NCBI GenBank assembly: GCA_024278975.1
Contig: JAJRSD010000062.1
Coordinates: forward strand, 1-64,000
Origin: Bacteroidota bacterium
GTDB taxonomy: Bacteria > Bacteroidota > Bacteroidia > Bacteroidales > Prolixibacteraceae
Direction of reading: 5' to 3'
Length of the DNA: 64,000 nt
Under the pieces are notes generated by a model. The model saw only the letters and a program-made list of their open reading frames with translations, had not been told where the DNA came from and made no database searches. Both the position numbers and the translations under genes were made by a program. Positions 1-9,160 of this stretch are shown here, piece after piece (within the stretch, counting starts at the first letter, position 1; each line of letters starts with the position of its first letter).

Positions 1-165
1 TCTTTTGTTGACACTCCTGTTGATTTACGTGGACGTTATCAGTATTTTACTGAAGCCAAAATACAAAAACTTCGCGATATTGGTTACACCAAACAGTTTA
101 TCGAACTCGAAGAAGGGGTTGATAAATACGTTAGTAAGTATGTGGCGGTCGAAGCCTGTTATTGA
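1..165 (+). CDS. hldD: ADP-L-glycero-D-manno-heptose 6-epimerase, C-terminal 54 residues (partial)
   Basis: The window opens inside an open frame that ends at TGA 163-165. The visible tail has the sequence VDTPVDLRGRYQYFTEA followed by an IGY motif, which is the typical C-terminus of HldD/RfaD epimerases. These NADP-dependent short-chain dehydrogenase-fold enzymes finish the activated heptose used for the lipopolysaccharide inner core. The catalytic and Rossmann parts lie outside the window, so the call rests on the tail alone. Confidence 0.72.
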   Translation, partial: SFVDTPVDLRGRYQYFTEAKIQKLRDIGYTKQFIELEEGVDKYVSKYVAVEACY

Positions 166-246
166 TTATCTTAACTTTTTTTAATCCCTCTCAGTTTGTT
201 TTTTGAATTCATTCGAATAATTCTAATTTTATAGAAAATATTCAAA

Positions 247-927
247 ATGAAAAAATCTCTTTTCCATCTTTTATTCCTGATAATAGTTGTTGGCGATCTT
301 GTTGGCGAGTTGTTGCAAATTAAATGGATAGATTATTCTTTTAAACCATTTATTCTAATTTGGATTGGCGGATATTTTTTGATGCACGCAAAAAATATTG
401 ATACTAAGGTAGTGCGGTTGGCAATGTTTGCGTTTATTTTTTCGTGGTTTGGCGACATGCTTTTAATGTTTAGCGAAATAGATTTTATCTATTTTATGGT
501 GGGATTGGTGTCGTTTCTAATAGCACAAATTTTTTATATTTTTCTTTTTCTGCGCACCATTAATATTTCGGGGAAAATGCCATTTCTGAAAAAGAAACCA
601 TTTTGGTTAATCGCATACATTGCGTTCGGATTAATTGTTTACACAATTTTATATGACCATTTAGATGCAGTTCTGAAGATCGCAGTTTTTGTTTATATGA
701 CGGCTTTATTAAGTATGTCGGCAATGGCACTTAACCGATTTGGAAATGGGCATCCAATAAGTTTTAGCTTGGTTTTTATCGGCTCGCTACTATTTGTTTT
801 ATCCGATACAATGATTGCTCTAAATAAGTTTCTGGCACCAATTCCGTACGAAGGGATTTTTATTATGACATCATATATTAGTGCCCAGTATTTTATTATG
901 CGAGGTTTACTAAAACAGTATGAATAA
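247..927 (+). CDS. YhhN/TMEM86-family membrane protein, lysoplasmalogenase-like
   Basis: This 226-residue protein is almost entirely hydrophobic, with about eight membrane segments. It carries the two conserved blocks of the YhhN family: SWFGDMLLM near residues 75-83 and GSLLFVLSDTMIALNKF near 179-195, each with an intramembrane aspartate. Characterised members hydrolyse the vinyl ether bond of lysoplasmalogen; many bacterial members are untested. It ends only four bases from the convergent M64 peptidase gene. The family call is good and the substrate is uncertain. Confidence 0.75.
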   Translation: MKKSLFHLLFLIIVVGDLVGELLQIKWIDYSFKPFILIWIGGYFLMHAKNIDTKVVRLAMFAFIFSWFGDMLLMFSEIDFIYFMVGLVSFLIAQIFYIFLFLRTINISGKMPFLKKKPFWLIAYIAFGLIVYTILYDHLDAVLKIAVFVYMTALLSMSAMALNRFGNGHPISFSLVFIGSLLFVLSDTMIALNKFLAPIPYEGIFIMTSYISAQYFIMRGLLKQYE

Positions 928-931
928 TTTT

Positions 932-2206
932 TTATTCTGAATAAAACCGAATTACTTTTCTGATTGCCTCCTCGCAAACCGGGCAAAATTTGCTGGTGTT
1001 ATTGCTTTTCATTCTACAGTCGATAAACGGGCTGTAAATTCCTTTACTCGTGTATCCGCCGCCTTCATAAACTCCAACTGTATTTTTATATTTCCCTTGT
1101 CGTGGAGTTGGAATCGAAACCGAATCTGCAACCATCTCTTTCCATTTAGAATCAAAATTTACCAGAGTAGTTAAATTGGGTTCCCATGGTTCTGTTTTCA
1201 GGTTGTAAAAATCTTCGTAGGCAACCGACGAATTGTAATATTCATCACCCAATCCTGCAAAACCGTGCCCAAATTCGTGAACAAAAACTTTGTCCGTAAG
1301 TTTATTGTCGGCGGTGCAAACCGATACGAAATTATAAAAGCCACCACCTCCGTAACGTTCTGTGTTTACCAAAACATAAATATGGTCGTACGGAACAACG
1401 GCAGCAGCATCGTAAATAGTTTTCATGTCGCTGGTTGTTAAATACCGTGCAATATCGAATGTGTAAAACGATGAATTGAAATGGGTGTTTTTATAAATAT
1501 TTTCACCCGGAATATCTGTTCCCGATTCAATGGAAGGAGTGAGGACTGCAGTAACATTAAAATTTTCTTTCTCCGATTTAAAAGGCTCTGCTTCAAATAA
1601 ATACTGTGTTACACGTTTGGCATCTTCTACAAATTTATACAATTCGAAACTAGTATAACCTTCAGCTAAAAATACCAGATCAACCTTGTTTTCGGGGTTG
1701 CCATTTTTAATAATCTCGATAGATTTATGCTGAGTTGTTGTTTCGTTTAAAATAAAATAATCTTTTGGATCTATTTCAGTTTGATAAATAGTTTTGAAAT
1801 TTCCTTCCCATTGTCGTGCTTCAATTTCGAGCCTGATCTCTTTTTTGGGAAAGGGGAAAATTGCTGCCTGATAAAAAGTCTTGTTAATTTCTTTTGCTTC
1901 GGCAGTAGTTTGCCACTCCTGAAAAAGTGTGCTAAAACCTTTCGAAAAAATTAAACTGTCCGAATTCAAATCGAAAACCCTGAATCTATATGAGCCATAA
2001 TTAAACTGGTCTGATAAGTTTTTTTTTGATCCAGCCCAGTATGGTTCTTGCTTTATCTGTTGCGGATAAACAGTTACCTCTTTATTGTTGCCTCCCAATA
2101 AAAAGTCAACTCGCATCGATTTATTTTCGAAATACTTTTCGAAATCTATTTGAGCAAAAGTACAAACAGGAATAAATAAAAGAATTGACAGAATCTTCAG
2201 TTTCAT
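932..2206 (-). CDS. Secreted M64-family metallopeptidase (IgA peptidase M64-like)
   Basis: The 424-residue product starts with a signal peptide (residues 1-18, ending CTFAQ). At about residues 310-321 it has HEFGHGFAGLGD, the extended HExxHxxxxxxD zinc motif, with His310, Glu311 and His314. An N-terminal beta-rich domain (about 25-150) precedes the catalytic part, as in the Bacteroidota M64 architecture. A Cys pair near the C-terminus (FCPVCEEA) may form a disulfide or bind metal. The family is named for Clostridium IgA protease, but Bacteroidota homologues have no established substrate. The start overlaps, head to head, the longest possible reading of the MscS gene. Confidence 0.85.
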   Translation of the reverse strand: MKLKILSILLFIPVCTFAQIDFEKYFENKSMRVDFLLGGNNKEVTVYPQQIKQEPYWAGSKKNLSDQFNYGSYRFRVFDLNSDSLIFSKGFSTLFQEWQTTAEAKEINKTFYQAAIFPFPKKEIRLEIEARQWEGNFKTIYQTEIDPKDYFILNETTTQHKSIEIIKNGNPENKVDLVFLAEGYTSFELYKFVEDAKRVTQYLFEAEPFKSEKENFNVTAVLTPSIESGTDIPGENIYKNTHFNSSFYTFDIARYLTTSDMKTIYDAAAVVPYDHIYVLVNTERYGGGGFYNFVSVCTADNKLTDKVFVHEFGHGFAGLGDEYYNSSVAYEDFYNLKTEPWEPNLTTLVNFDSKWKEMVADSVSIPTPRQGKYKNTVGVYEGGGYTSKGIYSPFIDCRMKSNNTSKFCPVCEEAIRKVIRFYSE

Positions 2207-2308
2207 TTTATACGCTTAAAAAATTATTTTTCAAAAGTAACATGCTTAATTTGCATTTTAAACATTTCCTTTTGTGGAAATTTTACATGCTTGTTTCATT
2301 TGTTTTTT

Positions 2309-2316
2309 TATTTTTG
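2309..2316 (+). promoter_or_regulatory. Candidate -7 element (TATTTTTG) for the MscS gene
   Basis: TATTTTTG matches the Bacteroidota primary-sigma -7 consensus TAnnTTTG and lies 30 nt before ATG 2347. No TTTG is found at the ideal upstream distance, so only the -7 part is supported. Its position argues for the 2347 start over the upstream TTG. Confidence 0.35.
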
Positions 2317-2346
2317 GTGAAATTAATAATAATCAGATATCTAATT

Positions 2347-3666
2347 ATGAGAAATGTCTATATTTTTTTACTGAACTATTTGCGCGATTTGCCCGGCACA
2401 GAATTTATGGCAAAACCATTAGCCGCATTTGTTTCTATCCTGTTAATTATTTTTGTTGCTTGGGTTGCACACTTTTTAACGCGACAAATTGTCGTACGTA
2501 TTGTTCACCGTGTTGCGAAACGAACTAAAACTGACTGGGACGATATTCTTGTGAAAAATAAAGTTTTCAGGGGATTAGCACATTTGGTTCCTGCATTTAT
2601 TTTATTTTTTACAGCAGATTTTTCTTATCCCGATCTACATCAGAATTTGAGCGAGTTGGATACTGCAACTTTTGAAGCATTATCGGTTGATTACTACTTT
2701 TCGTTGACCGGATTTATTGCAAGTATAGCACGAATATATTTCATCTTTATTATTGTTTTTGTTGCTAATTCAGTTTTAAATTCAGCAATGGAGATTTATA
2801 ATACAACAGAATATTCACACCATCGCCCCATAAAAGGGTATGTTCAGTTAGTGAAAATACTGGTTTATTTTATGGCTGGAATTATGATTATTTCAGCTCT
2901 TTTAGGCAAAGACCCGACAGTGCTTTTGGCAGGTTTGGGAGCACTGGCAGCCGTTCTTATTTTGGTTTTTAAAGACACAATTCTCGGATTTGTTGCATCC
3001 ATTCAACTTTCGGCAAATAATATGGTAAGTATTGGAGACTGGATTGCAATGAAAAGTCATGGTGCCGACGGAACAGTTACCGATATTACTTTAAATACAG
3101 TTAAAGTTCAGAACTGGGACAAAACGATTTCTACCATTCCAACTTATGCGCTAGTTTCCGAGTCGTTTAATAATTGGAAAGGGATGGAGGAGTCTGATGG
3201 AAGAAGGATTAAACGTGCAATTTCGTTGGATATGAGTAGCATTAAATTTTGTGATTCTGCCATGTTAAATCGTTTCGAAAAATTTGAATTAATTCGCGAT
3301 TATGTTATTCAAAAAGAGGATGAACTAAAAGGATATAATCAACAAAAAAATATTTCTGATGAAGATTTTATAAGTGGCCGGCATCAAACAAATGTTGGGA
3401 TTTTTAGAAAATATCTTGAAGTATATTTACGCCAGCATCCAATGATAAATTTAGATATGACCTTTTTGGTTCGACAGTTGCACCCAACCGGAAAAGGATT
3501 GCCAATTGAAATTTATGTCTTTTCGAAGGATCAGGCATGGGCAAATTACGAATCTATTCAAGCTGATATTTTTGACCATATTTTTGCAGTTATTCCAGAG
3601 TTTGAATTGAAAGTTTTTCAGGAACCATCGGGTTCTGATATATCGAGAATTGGCAGTTCAAATTAG
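2347..3666 (+). CDS. MscS-family mechanosensitive ion channel (YbdG-like)
   Basis: The 439-residue protein has several N-terminal membrane helices, then the pore-lining region and MscS beta domain: GLGALAAVLILVFKDTILGFVASIQL followed by VSIGDWIAMKSHGADGTVTDITLNTVKVQNWDKT, which is the MscS signature. Its length suits the YbdG type, which has extra helices and a long cytoplasmic tail. Such channels open under membrane tension during hypo-osmotic shock. The frame stays open upstream to a TTG at 2185, but that would overlap the divergent peptidase gene and its promoter space. I therefore use ATG 2347, which follows a -7 element. Confidence 0.85.
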   Translation: MRNVYIFLLNYLRDLPGTEFMAKPLAAFVSILLIIFVAWVAHFLTRQIVVRIVHRVAKRTKTDWDDILVKNKVFRGLAHLVPAFILFFTADFSYPDLHQNLSELDTATFEALSVDYYFSLTGFIASIARIYFIFIIVFVANSVLNSAMEIYNTTEYSHHRPIKGYVQLVKILVYFMAGIMIISALLGKDPTVLLAGLGALAAVLILVFKDTILGFVASIQLSANNMVSIGDWIAMKSHGADGTVTDITLNTVKVQNWDKTISTIPTYALVSESFNNWKGMEESDGRRIKRAISLDMSSIKFCDSAMLNRFEKFELIRDYVIQKEDELKGYNQQKNISDEDFISGRHQTNVGIFRKYLEVYLRQHPMINLDMTFLVRQLHPTGKGLPIEIYVFSKDQAWANYESIQADIFDHIFAVIPEFELKVFQEPSGSDISRIGSSN

Positions 3667-3813
3667 CTTGTATTTTCAATTTTACGAATTCAATAAAAAC
3701 AGGTGTAAATTACAGATTGTAATAATTATCGTGTTTTTTCGGTGTTGTACTTTTATTTTGTAAATAATTTATACATTTGTTCGTTAAATTGAAACTTAAA
3801 TACAGTCGCTCAT

Positions 3814-4296
3814 ATGGAAAAAAATGAATATTTGGAAAAGGCTGCCGACATTGATGGATTGGATGAAAAAATATTAAAACTCATTACAAAAAATGCAAGA
3901 ATTCCATTTCTCGAAGTTGCACGAGAGTGTGGCGTTTCGGGTGCTGCAATCCATCAAAGGGTGCAGCGACTTTTAAATGTTGGTGTAGTAAAAGGTAGCG
4001 AATTTATTGTTAGTCCACAAAAATTGGGTTACAATACTTGTGCTTACATGGGTATTTATCTCGAGAAGGCTAATTATCATAATAAAGTTGTTGCTGCTTT
4101 AAGAAATATTCCGGAGGTTGTCGAGTGTCATTATACAACCGGGCAGTATGCAATTTTTGTAAAAATTCAAACTAAAACAAACAAACATTTAAAGCGGTTA
4201 ATCGACAACGAACTTCAGGATGTTGAAGGAATTGCACGAACAGAAACATTTATTTCGCTCGAGATGGACTTTAAACGACAAGTTCCAATAAAATAA
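3814..4296 (+). CDS. Lrp/AsnC-family transcriptional regulator (paralog 1 beside amt)
   Basis: The 160-residue protein has an N-terminal winged-helix region (about 14-65) with the Lrp hallmark ILKLITKNARIPF and the recognition helix AAIHQRVQRL. A C-terminal RAM effector domain follows (about 75-150; VVECHYTTGQYAIFVKI). It is clearly paralogous to the protein at 5948-6415, sharing VVECHYTTGQYAIF and ETFISLE blocks. It converges on the ammonium transporter gene, suggesting control of nitrogen or amino-acid uptake, but that link is positional only. A TACATTTG -7-like element lies about 40 nt upstream. Confidence 0.87.
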   Translation: MEKNEYLEKAADIDGLDEKILKLITKNARIPFLEVARECGVSGAAIHQRVQRLLNVGVVKGSEFIVSPQKLGYNTCAYMGIYLEKANYHNKVVAALRNIPEVVECHYTTGQYAIFVKIQTKTNKHLKRLIDNELQDVEGIARTETFISLEMDFKRQVPIK

Positions 4297-4298
4297 AC

Positions 4299-4323
4299 AG
4301 AGGCTGGTAATTCCCCAACCTCT
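4299..4323. terminator. Hairpin between convergent Lrp and amt genes
   Basis: AGAGG(c)TGG and CCA(a)CCTCT form an imperfect stem around a TAATTCC loop, exactly between two convergent stop codons. The flanks are A/T-rich on both strands but lack a long pure T-run, so a bidirectional terminator is plausible rather than certain. Confidence 0.45.
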
Positions 4324-4337
4324 ATTTATCCAAAAAA

Positions 4338-5678
4338 TTAATATGTTATTTTGTGTGGCTTCTGAACGTAATCGTACGATTCGTCGTGTTGACTGATGTC
4401 GAGTCCTATTTTCTCTCCATGAGGCGAGATTCTTAGTGGAACTAACATATCAGTGATTTTATACATCAACAACGAACCTCCAAATGTAAATGCTCCAACA
4501 ATTACCAGTGTAAGTAAATGATATAAAAAGGTTGTTATTTCGCCATGTATTAATCCAACATCTTTTGCGAAAACTGCTGTCAAAAGCATACCTACAATAC
4601 CACCCATTCCGTGCGCCGGAAATACGTCAAGTGTATCATCTAATTTCGATTTTGTACGAAGTGTTATCGCATAATTACTAATTATTGCAGCACTTACTCC
4701 TATGAAAATACTTGCTCCAACACTAACAAAGCCTGCTGCCGGAGTAATTGCAACTAAACCCACAACCAACCCAATTGAAGCGCCAACTGCTGAAGGTTTT
4801 TTGCCTTTTGCCGCATCGTAAAAAATCCATGTTAACATTGCTGCCGCCGAAGCAGTGTTTGTATTAACTAAAGCCGAAGCTGCAATTCCGTTGGCTGCAA
4901 GTGCCGAACCGGCATTAAACCCAAACCACCCGAACCAAAGCATTCCGGCACCCAATAATATAAATGGGATATTTGCCGGTTTAAAATCTTTATTTGCATC
5001 CTTTCTTCGTCCCATAAATATTGCTCCTGCCAGAGCTGCAAAACCTGCCGACATGTGTACAACAGTTCCTCCTGCAAAATCCAGAACTCCCCAATTTCTT
5101 AAGAATCCATTTGGATGCCAGGTCCAGTGGGCGAGTGGTGCGTAAATAAATATTACAAATAAAACCATAAATAGCATGTACGCTCTAAATCTTACACGAC
5201 CGGCAAAAGAGCCTGTAATTAAAGCCGGAGTGATAATTGCAAATTTTAACTGGAACATGGCAAATAACGCAAATGGGAATGTTGGGGCAAAATCGGGATT
5301 CGTTCCTCCGCCAACTCCACGAAACATGAAAAATGTTAAGGGATTTCCAAACAGGCCAGTTCCTTCACCTCCTATACTATCGCCAAATGCAATGCTAAAC
5401 CCAACAACTACCCAAACAACGCTCACAATTCCCATTGCAATAAAACTTTGTAACATTGTCGAAATAATATTTCGCGACTGTGCCATTCCTCCATAAAAAA
5501 AAGCGAGGCCTGGAGTCATTAATAAAACCAAAGCAGTTGCGGTTAACATCCAGGCTGTGTCTCCCGAATCAATATTTGAATAATCCTGATTTTCTAGTCC
5601 AGTTGGGATAAATACACCCATAAAAGCAATTGCTACAAGTAAGGCCAATATTAGTTTCCAGCTAACTGATTTTTTCAT
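4338..5678 (-). CDS. amt: Ammonium transporter (Amt/MEP/Rh family)
   Basis: The 446-residue protein has 11-12 membrane segments. It has the Amt signature FAGGTVVHMSAGFAALAGA and both pore histidine contexts, PLAHWTWHPNG and FPAHGMGGIVG. The N-terminus MKKSVSWKLILALLVAIAFMG looks like a cleavable signal, as in E. coli AmtB. It imports ammonium across the inner membrane. In many bacteria amtB is cotranscribed with the PII gene glnK; no PII gene lies here, and two Lrp/AsnC genes flank the transporter instead. Confidence 0.93.
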   Translation of the reverse strand: MKKSVSWKLILALLVAIAFMGVFIPTGLENQDYSNIDSGDTAWMLTATALVLLMTPGLAFFYGGMAQSRNIISTMLQSFIAMGIVSVVWVVVGFSIAFGDSIGGEGTGLFGNPLTFFMFRGVGGGTNPDFAPTFPFALFAMFQLKFAIITPALITGSFAGRVRFRAYMLFMVLFVIFIYAPLAHWTWHPNGFLRNWGVLDFAGGTVVHMSAGFAALAGAIFMGRRKDANKDFKPANIPFILLGAGMLWFGWFGFNAGSALAANGIAASALVNTNTASAAAMLTWIFYDAAKGKKPSAVGASIGLVVGLVAITPAAGFVSVGASIFIGVSAAIISNYAITLRTKSKLDDTLDVFPAHGMGGIVGMLLTAVFAKDVGLIHGEITTFLYHLLTLVIVGAFTFGGSLLMYKITDMLVPLRISPHGEKIGLDISQHDESYDYVQKPHKITY

Positions 5679-5742
5679 TTTCTTATTCTTTATAATTTAT
5701 ATTATTTACATCTTTATGTTGTAAACATCCTGTTATTATCAG

Positions 5743-5750
5743 CAAAAATA
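5743..5750 (-). promoter_or_regulatory. Candidate -7 element (TATTTTTG) for amt
   Basis: The reverse complement reads TATTTTTG, matching TAnnTTTG, about 65 nt before the amt start. The region is very A/T-rich and there is no clear -33 TTTG, so this is a weak call. Confidence 0.28.
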
Positions 5751-5947
5751 TTAAATAATAATTCACAATATAGAATAAAGATAGAAAATAGGGTGTTTAG
5801 TTAACGAATTGATAACGGTGATAATTTTAAATTTAATTTGAATGACTTTTTTGATATGCCCTTTACTTTGTTTCTTTTCAATTCTTGATAATTATAAACG
5901 TTGGAATTATGATAGTTTTTAATACTTTTATTGGAAATTTGTAAGAT

Positions 5948-6415
5948 ATGACACTGAGGAATAAATTGGATGATATTGATTTAAATATTTTGGATATAAT
6001 AACCAAAAATGCCCGAATTCCGTTTAAAGATGTTGCTATTGAAGTTGGGATTTCGAGAGCTGCAGTTCATCAAAGGGTTAATCGGATGATTGATTTGAAG
6101 GTGATAGTTGGTTCAGGGTATCACATCGACCCTAAAAAGGTAGAATTCAGGACTTGTACTTATATCGGGATTTTCCTTGAAAAAGGAGGACTGTTTTCCG
6201 AAGTTGTTGAAGATTTAAAACAAATCCCGGAGATTGTTGAGTGCCATTATACAACCGGTCAGTACGCTATTTTTATAAAGGTTTATGCAAAAGACAACGA
6301 GCATTTGAAAACAATTTTAAGCGGGCAAATTCAAAAAATTTCGGGAGTTGCCAGCACCGAAACATTTATTTCGTTGGAGGAGTCGTTTAAAAGAGAGATT
6401 CAGGTAAATAGTTAA
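5948..6415 (+). CDS. Lrp/AsnC-family transcriptional regulator (paralog 2 beside amt)
   Basis: The 155-residue protein has an HTH region (about 8-60; IITKNARIPFKDVAIEVGISRAAVHQRVNRM) and a RAM domain with IVECHYTTGQYAIFIKV. By eye it shares well over half its residues with the regulator at 3814-4296, which points to a local duplication on either side of amt. It is transcribed divergently from amt, the usual place for a direct regulator, and its stop overlaps the convergent rlmB stop by four bases. Lrp/AsnC proteins usually sense amino acids; the ligand cannot be read from sequence. Confidence 0.87.
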   Translation: MTLRNKLDDIDLNILDIITKNARIPFKDVAIEVGISRAAVHQRVNRMIDLKVIVGSGYHIDPKKVEFRTCTYIGIFLEKGGLFSEVVEDLKQIPEIVECHYTTGQYAIFIKVYAKDNEHLKTILSGQIQKISGVASTETFISLEESFKREIQVNS

Positions 6416-7152
6416 TTTCGCTGGCGAACTGCTTCGTATATCATTAATGCAGCCGAAACCGAAACATTTAACGATTCAATTTTTCCGAGAATAGGAATTT
6501 TTAATTGCTCGTTGGCGATACTTAAAATCTGTTGCGAAATTCCATCATCTTCCGATCCCATTACAATTCCAACCGGACAATCAAAATCTGTGTCGGTGTA
6601 TAATTTATCACCCTTTTCGGTTGCCGCAACAATACGAATTCCTGAATCTATGAGAAACTGAACTGTTTTATAAAGATTATTGACCTTGCAAATTGGTAGA
6701 TTATGAAGTGCTCCAGCGGAGGTTTTAACAGCATCGGCACCAATTCGTGCCATTCCTTTTTCTGGAATAATTATGGCGTGAACACCTGCGCACTCTGCCG
6801 ATCTCACGATTGCACCAAAATTACGGACATCGGTAATTTGGTCGAGAATTAGAAGTAACGGATCTTGTCCTACTTCGTAAATACCAGGTAAAATATTTTC
6901 AATATTATCGAAAACAATGGGCGAAATAAATGCCAAAACACCTTGATGATTTTTTCGTGTTACCCTATTAATTTTTTCAACCGGAACCGATTGAACCAAA
7001 ATATTATTCTCTTTAATAAGTAACTGAAGTTCTTTAAATAACTCGTTATTTAATCCTTTTTTTACCAATATTTTATCAATGGTTTTGCCATTTTTAATTG
7101 CCTCGATTGCTGCTCGCGTTCCAAAAACAAAATCTTCTCTGTTCATTACCAT
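6412..7152 (-). CDS. rlmB: 23S rRNA (guanosine-2'-O)-methyltransferase RlmB-like, SpoU/TrmH family
   Basis: The 246-residue protein has an N-terminal substrate-binding domain (about 4-80) and a SPOUT catalytic domain. The three SpoU motifs are clear: NFGAIVRSAECAG (motif 1), VMGSEDDGISQQIL (motif 2) and ESLNVSVSAALMIYE (motif 3). RlmB methylates G2251 in the peptidyl-transferase loop of 23S rRNA; close relatives act on tRNA, so the exact position is inferred. It starts within a few bases of the upstream ABC-F stop, implying cotranscription. MVMN offers two possible ATG starts, 7152 or 7146. Confidence 0.87.
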   Translation of the reverse strand: MVMNREDFVFGTRAAIEAIKNGKTIDKILVKKGLNNELFKELQLLIKENNILVQSVPVEKINRVTRKNHQGVLAFISPIVFDNIENILPGIYEVGQDPLLLILDQITDVRNFGAIVRSAECAGVHAIIIPEKGMARIGADAVKTSAGALHNLPICKVNNLYKTVQFLIDSGIRIVAATEKGDKLYTDTDFDCPVGIVMGSEDDGISQQILSIANEQLKIPILGKIESLNVSVSAALMIYEAVRQRN

Positions 7153-9095
7153 ATTTTTTTATTTGTCCAATCTTCCAATTCTTCGTGTTGCTTTTCCCAT
7201 AACTCCATTGTTTGGCTGAGTTGAAGTTTTAGTTCATCATATTTCTGAAAAACTGAAGAGTCCTCTATTTTTTCTGGAGAAGCTAAAAGTTTATCCATCT
7301 TTTCAATATCATTTTCTATCGATGCAATTCCGTCTTCTGTTTTTATCACCAGTTTTTCAAGTCTCGAAATGTTCCTGCTTACTTTTTTCCTCTGCTCGAA
7401 ACTCATTGCATTCGATCTGTTTTTGTTAATTTGTTTGGTTGCGCGATTGGAGCCATTTGTTTTTTTTATCTCAATCTCTTTTAACGATTCTATTTTTTTT
7501 CGCTGAAGAAAATCAAATATTCCACCCAAATGTTGTTTTGCTTTTTTGTTTCTGAATTCATAAACACAATCAACCAAACCATCTAAAAAATCGCGGTCGT
7601 GCGAAACTATAATTACTGTTCCGTCGAATTTAATCAGGGCATTTTTTAATATCTCTTTCGAACGCATATCGAGGTGATTTGTCGGTTCGTCAAGAATTAG
7701 AAAATTTACAGGTTCCAGCATCAACCGAATCATTGCAAGCCTCGATTTTTCACCACCACTCAATACTTTTACTTTCTTATCTATCTCTTCTCCCCTAAAA
7801 AGAAATGCTGCTAAAATATCTCTGATTTTAGTTCGTATTTCTCCCACGGCAATCTCATCAATTGTTTCAAAAATTGTTAGGTCTTCATTTAAAAGTTGAG
7901 CCTGATTTTGAGCAAAATAACCAATCTTAACATTATGACCAAGAGTAAGTTCTCCATCATATTTTAGCTCTTTCATTATAATTCTCGAAAGGGTAGTTTT
8001 GCCTTCACCATTTCGTCCTATAAATGCTACCTTCTCACCATTTTCAATAGTCAAATCAATATCATTTAATACAACATTTTTATCAAACGATTTGCAAATA
8101 CCTTTTGCCGAAACTACAACTCTACCTGACCGGGGTGCTGGTGGAAAGTTTAATTTTAGTGCTGAATTATCTACTTCTTCAATTTCAATCCGGTCGAGCT
8201 TTGCCAGTTGTTTAACTCTCGATTGAACCTGAACGGCTTTGGTCGCCTGATATCTGAATCGTGCAATAAACCGTTCGGTATCTTCAATCATTTTTTGCTG
8301 ATTACGATATGCAGCCAACTGCACTTCGCGTTGTTCTTCTTTCCAGGTAACAAACTTCGAATAGTTCATTTTTTGGTCGGTAATTTTACCCAGCGATATT
8401 TCGATAGTTCTGTTACAAACTGCATTTAAAAATGCTTTGTCGTGCGAAACTAAAACAACGGCACCATTATAATTCTTAAGAAAATCTTCAAGCCACTGTA
8501 TCGATTCGATATCTAAATGATTTGTAGGCTCATCTAATAAAAAAACATCGGGTTTTTGTAAAAGTAGTTTGGCTAATTCAACTCGCATTCTCCAACCTCC
8601 ACTAAATTCAGAAGTTTGTCTGTTAAAATCACTACGTTCAAACCCTAATCCTAAAAGTGTTTTTTCTAATTCGGCCTCGTAATTCTCGCCTCCTAACAAA
8701 GCGTATCTTTCGTTTAGCTCGGTTAAAAAATCCAGGTTATTTAAATATTTATCCGAATGATAATCTTCACTTTCGGTAATTTCTTTATTTATTTGAGTTA
8801 TATTTTTTTCGAGCTGAATTAATTCTCCAAATGCCTGAACCGTTTCATCTTTTAGAGTTTTTGTATCAGTAATGTGCATTTGTTGCGGCAGGTAACCAAT
8901 GGAAGTATCTTTGGGAATACCAACAACTCCGGAAGTTGGATTCTCCTCTTTAGTAATTATTTTTAGCAGTGTAGTTTTTCCGGCACCATTTTTCCCTATC
9001 AATCCAATTCTGTCTTTCGGATTAATTAGAAAACTTATCTCTTTGAAAAGTTCAAAACCACCAAAACTTAAATTTATCTTATCTAACGAAATCAT
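7146..9095 (-). CDS. ABC-F family ATPase (Uup/YdiF-like)
   Basis: The 649-residue soluble protein has two ABC cassettes and no membrane segments. Cassette 1 has Walker A GKNGAGKTT near residue 37, a signature near FSGGWRMRVELA, and Walker B LLDEPTNHLD. Cassette 2 has GRNGEGKTT, LSGGEKSRLAMI and LILDEPTNHLD. An ABC-F linker (about 240-310) joins them and a coiled coil (about 560-645) ends the protein. This is the Uup/YdiF/EttA layout of ribosome-associated translation factors; antibiotic-resistance ABC-F members share it, so the role is open. It is followed immediately by rlmB, another ribosome-related gene. Confidence 0.88.
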   Translation of the reverse strand: MISLDKINLSFGGFELFKEISFLINPKDRIGLIGKNGAGKTTLLKIITKEENPTSGVVGIPKDTSIGYLPQQMHITDTKTLKDETVQAFGELIQLEKNITQINKEITESEDYHSDKYLNNLDFLTELNERYALLGGENYEAELEKTLLGLGFERSDFNRQTSEFSGGWRMRVELAKLLLQKPDVFLLDEPTNHLDIESIQWLEDFLKNYNGAVVLVSHDKAFLNAVCNRTIEISLGKITDQKMNYSKFVTWKEEQREVQLAAYRNQQKMIEDTERFIARFRYQATKAVQVQSRVKQLAKLDRIEIEEVDNSALKLNFPPAPRSGRVVVSAKGICKSFDKNVVLNDIDLTIENGEKVAFIGRNGEGKTTLSRIIMKELKYDGELTLGHNVKIGYFAQNQAQLLNEDLTIFETIDEIAVGEIRTKIRDILAAFLFRGEEIDKKVKVLSGGEKSRLAMIRLMLEPVNFLILDEPTNHLDMRSKEILKNALIKFDGTVIIVSHDRDFLDGLVDCVYEFRNKKAKQHLGGIFDFLQRKKIESLKEIEIKKTNGSNRATKQINKNRSNAMSFEQRKKVSRNISRLEKLVIKTEDGIASIENDIEKMDKLLASPEKIEDSSVFQKYDELKLQLSQTMELWEKQHEELEDWTNKKIW

Positions 9096-9114
9096 ATAAA
9101 TATTTAAAAAATGC

Positions 9115-9122
9115 CAAAGATA
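9115..9122 (-). promoter_or_regulatory. Candidate -7 element (TATCTTTG) for the ABC-F/rlmB operon
   Basis: TATCTTTG on the minus strand matches TAnnTTTG and lies 19 nt before the ABC-F ATG. It would separate this operon's transcription from the candidate small RNA upstream, which ends in its own terminator. Confidence 0.38.
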
Positions 9123-9160
9123 ACGATTTAAGATAAACGAAGATTGAAAATGTTTAGAGC

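Noticed and set aside
693-986. 97-codon minus-strand frame overlapping the YhhN gene
   Set aside because: It is a shadow of a well-supported membrane protein gene, has no motif, and crosses the convergent gene end.
2185-2346. 54-residue upstream extension of the MscS protein
   Set aside because: It would start at TTG inside the divergent peptidase gene and covers the -7 element; the family N-terminus fits ATG 2347.
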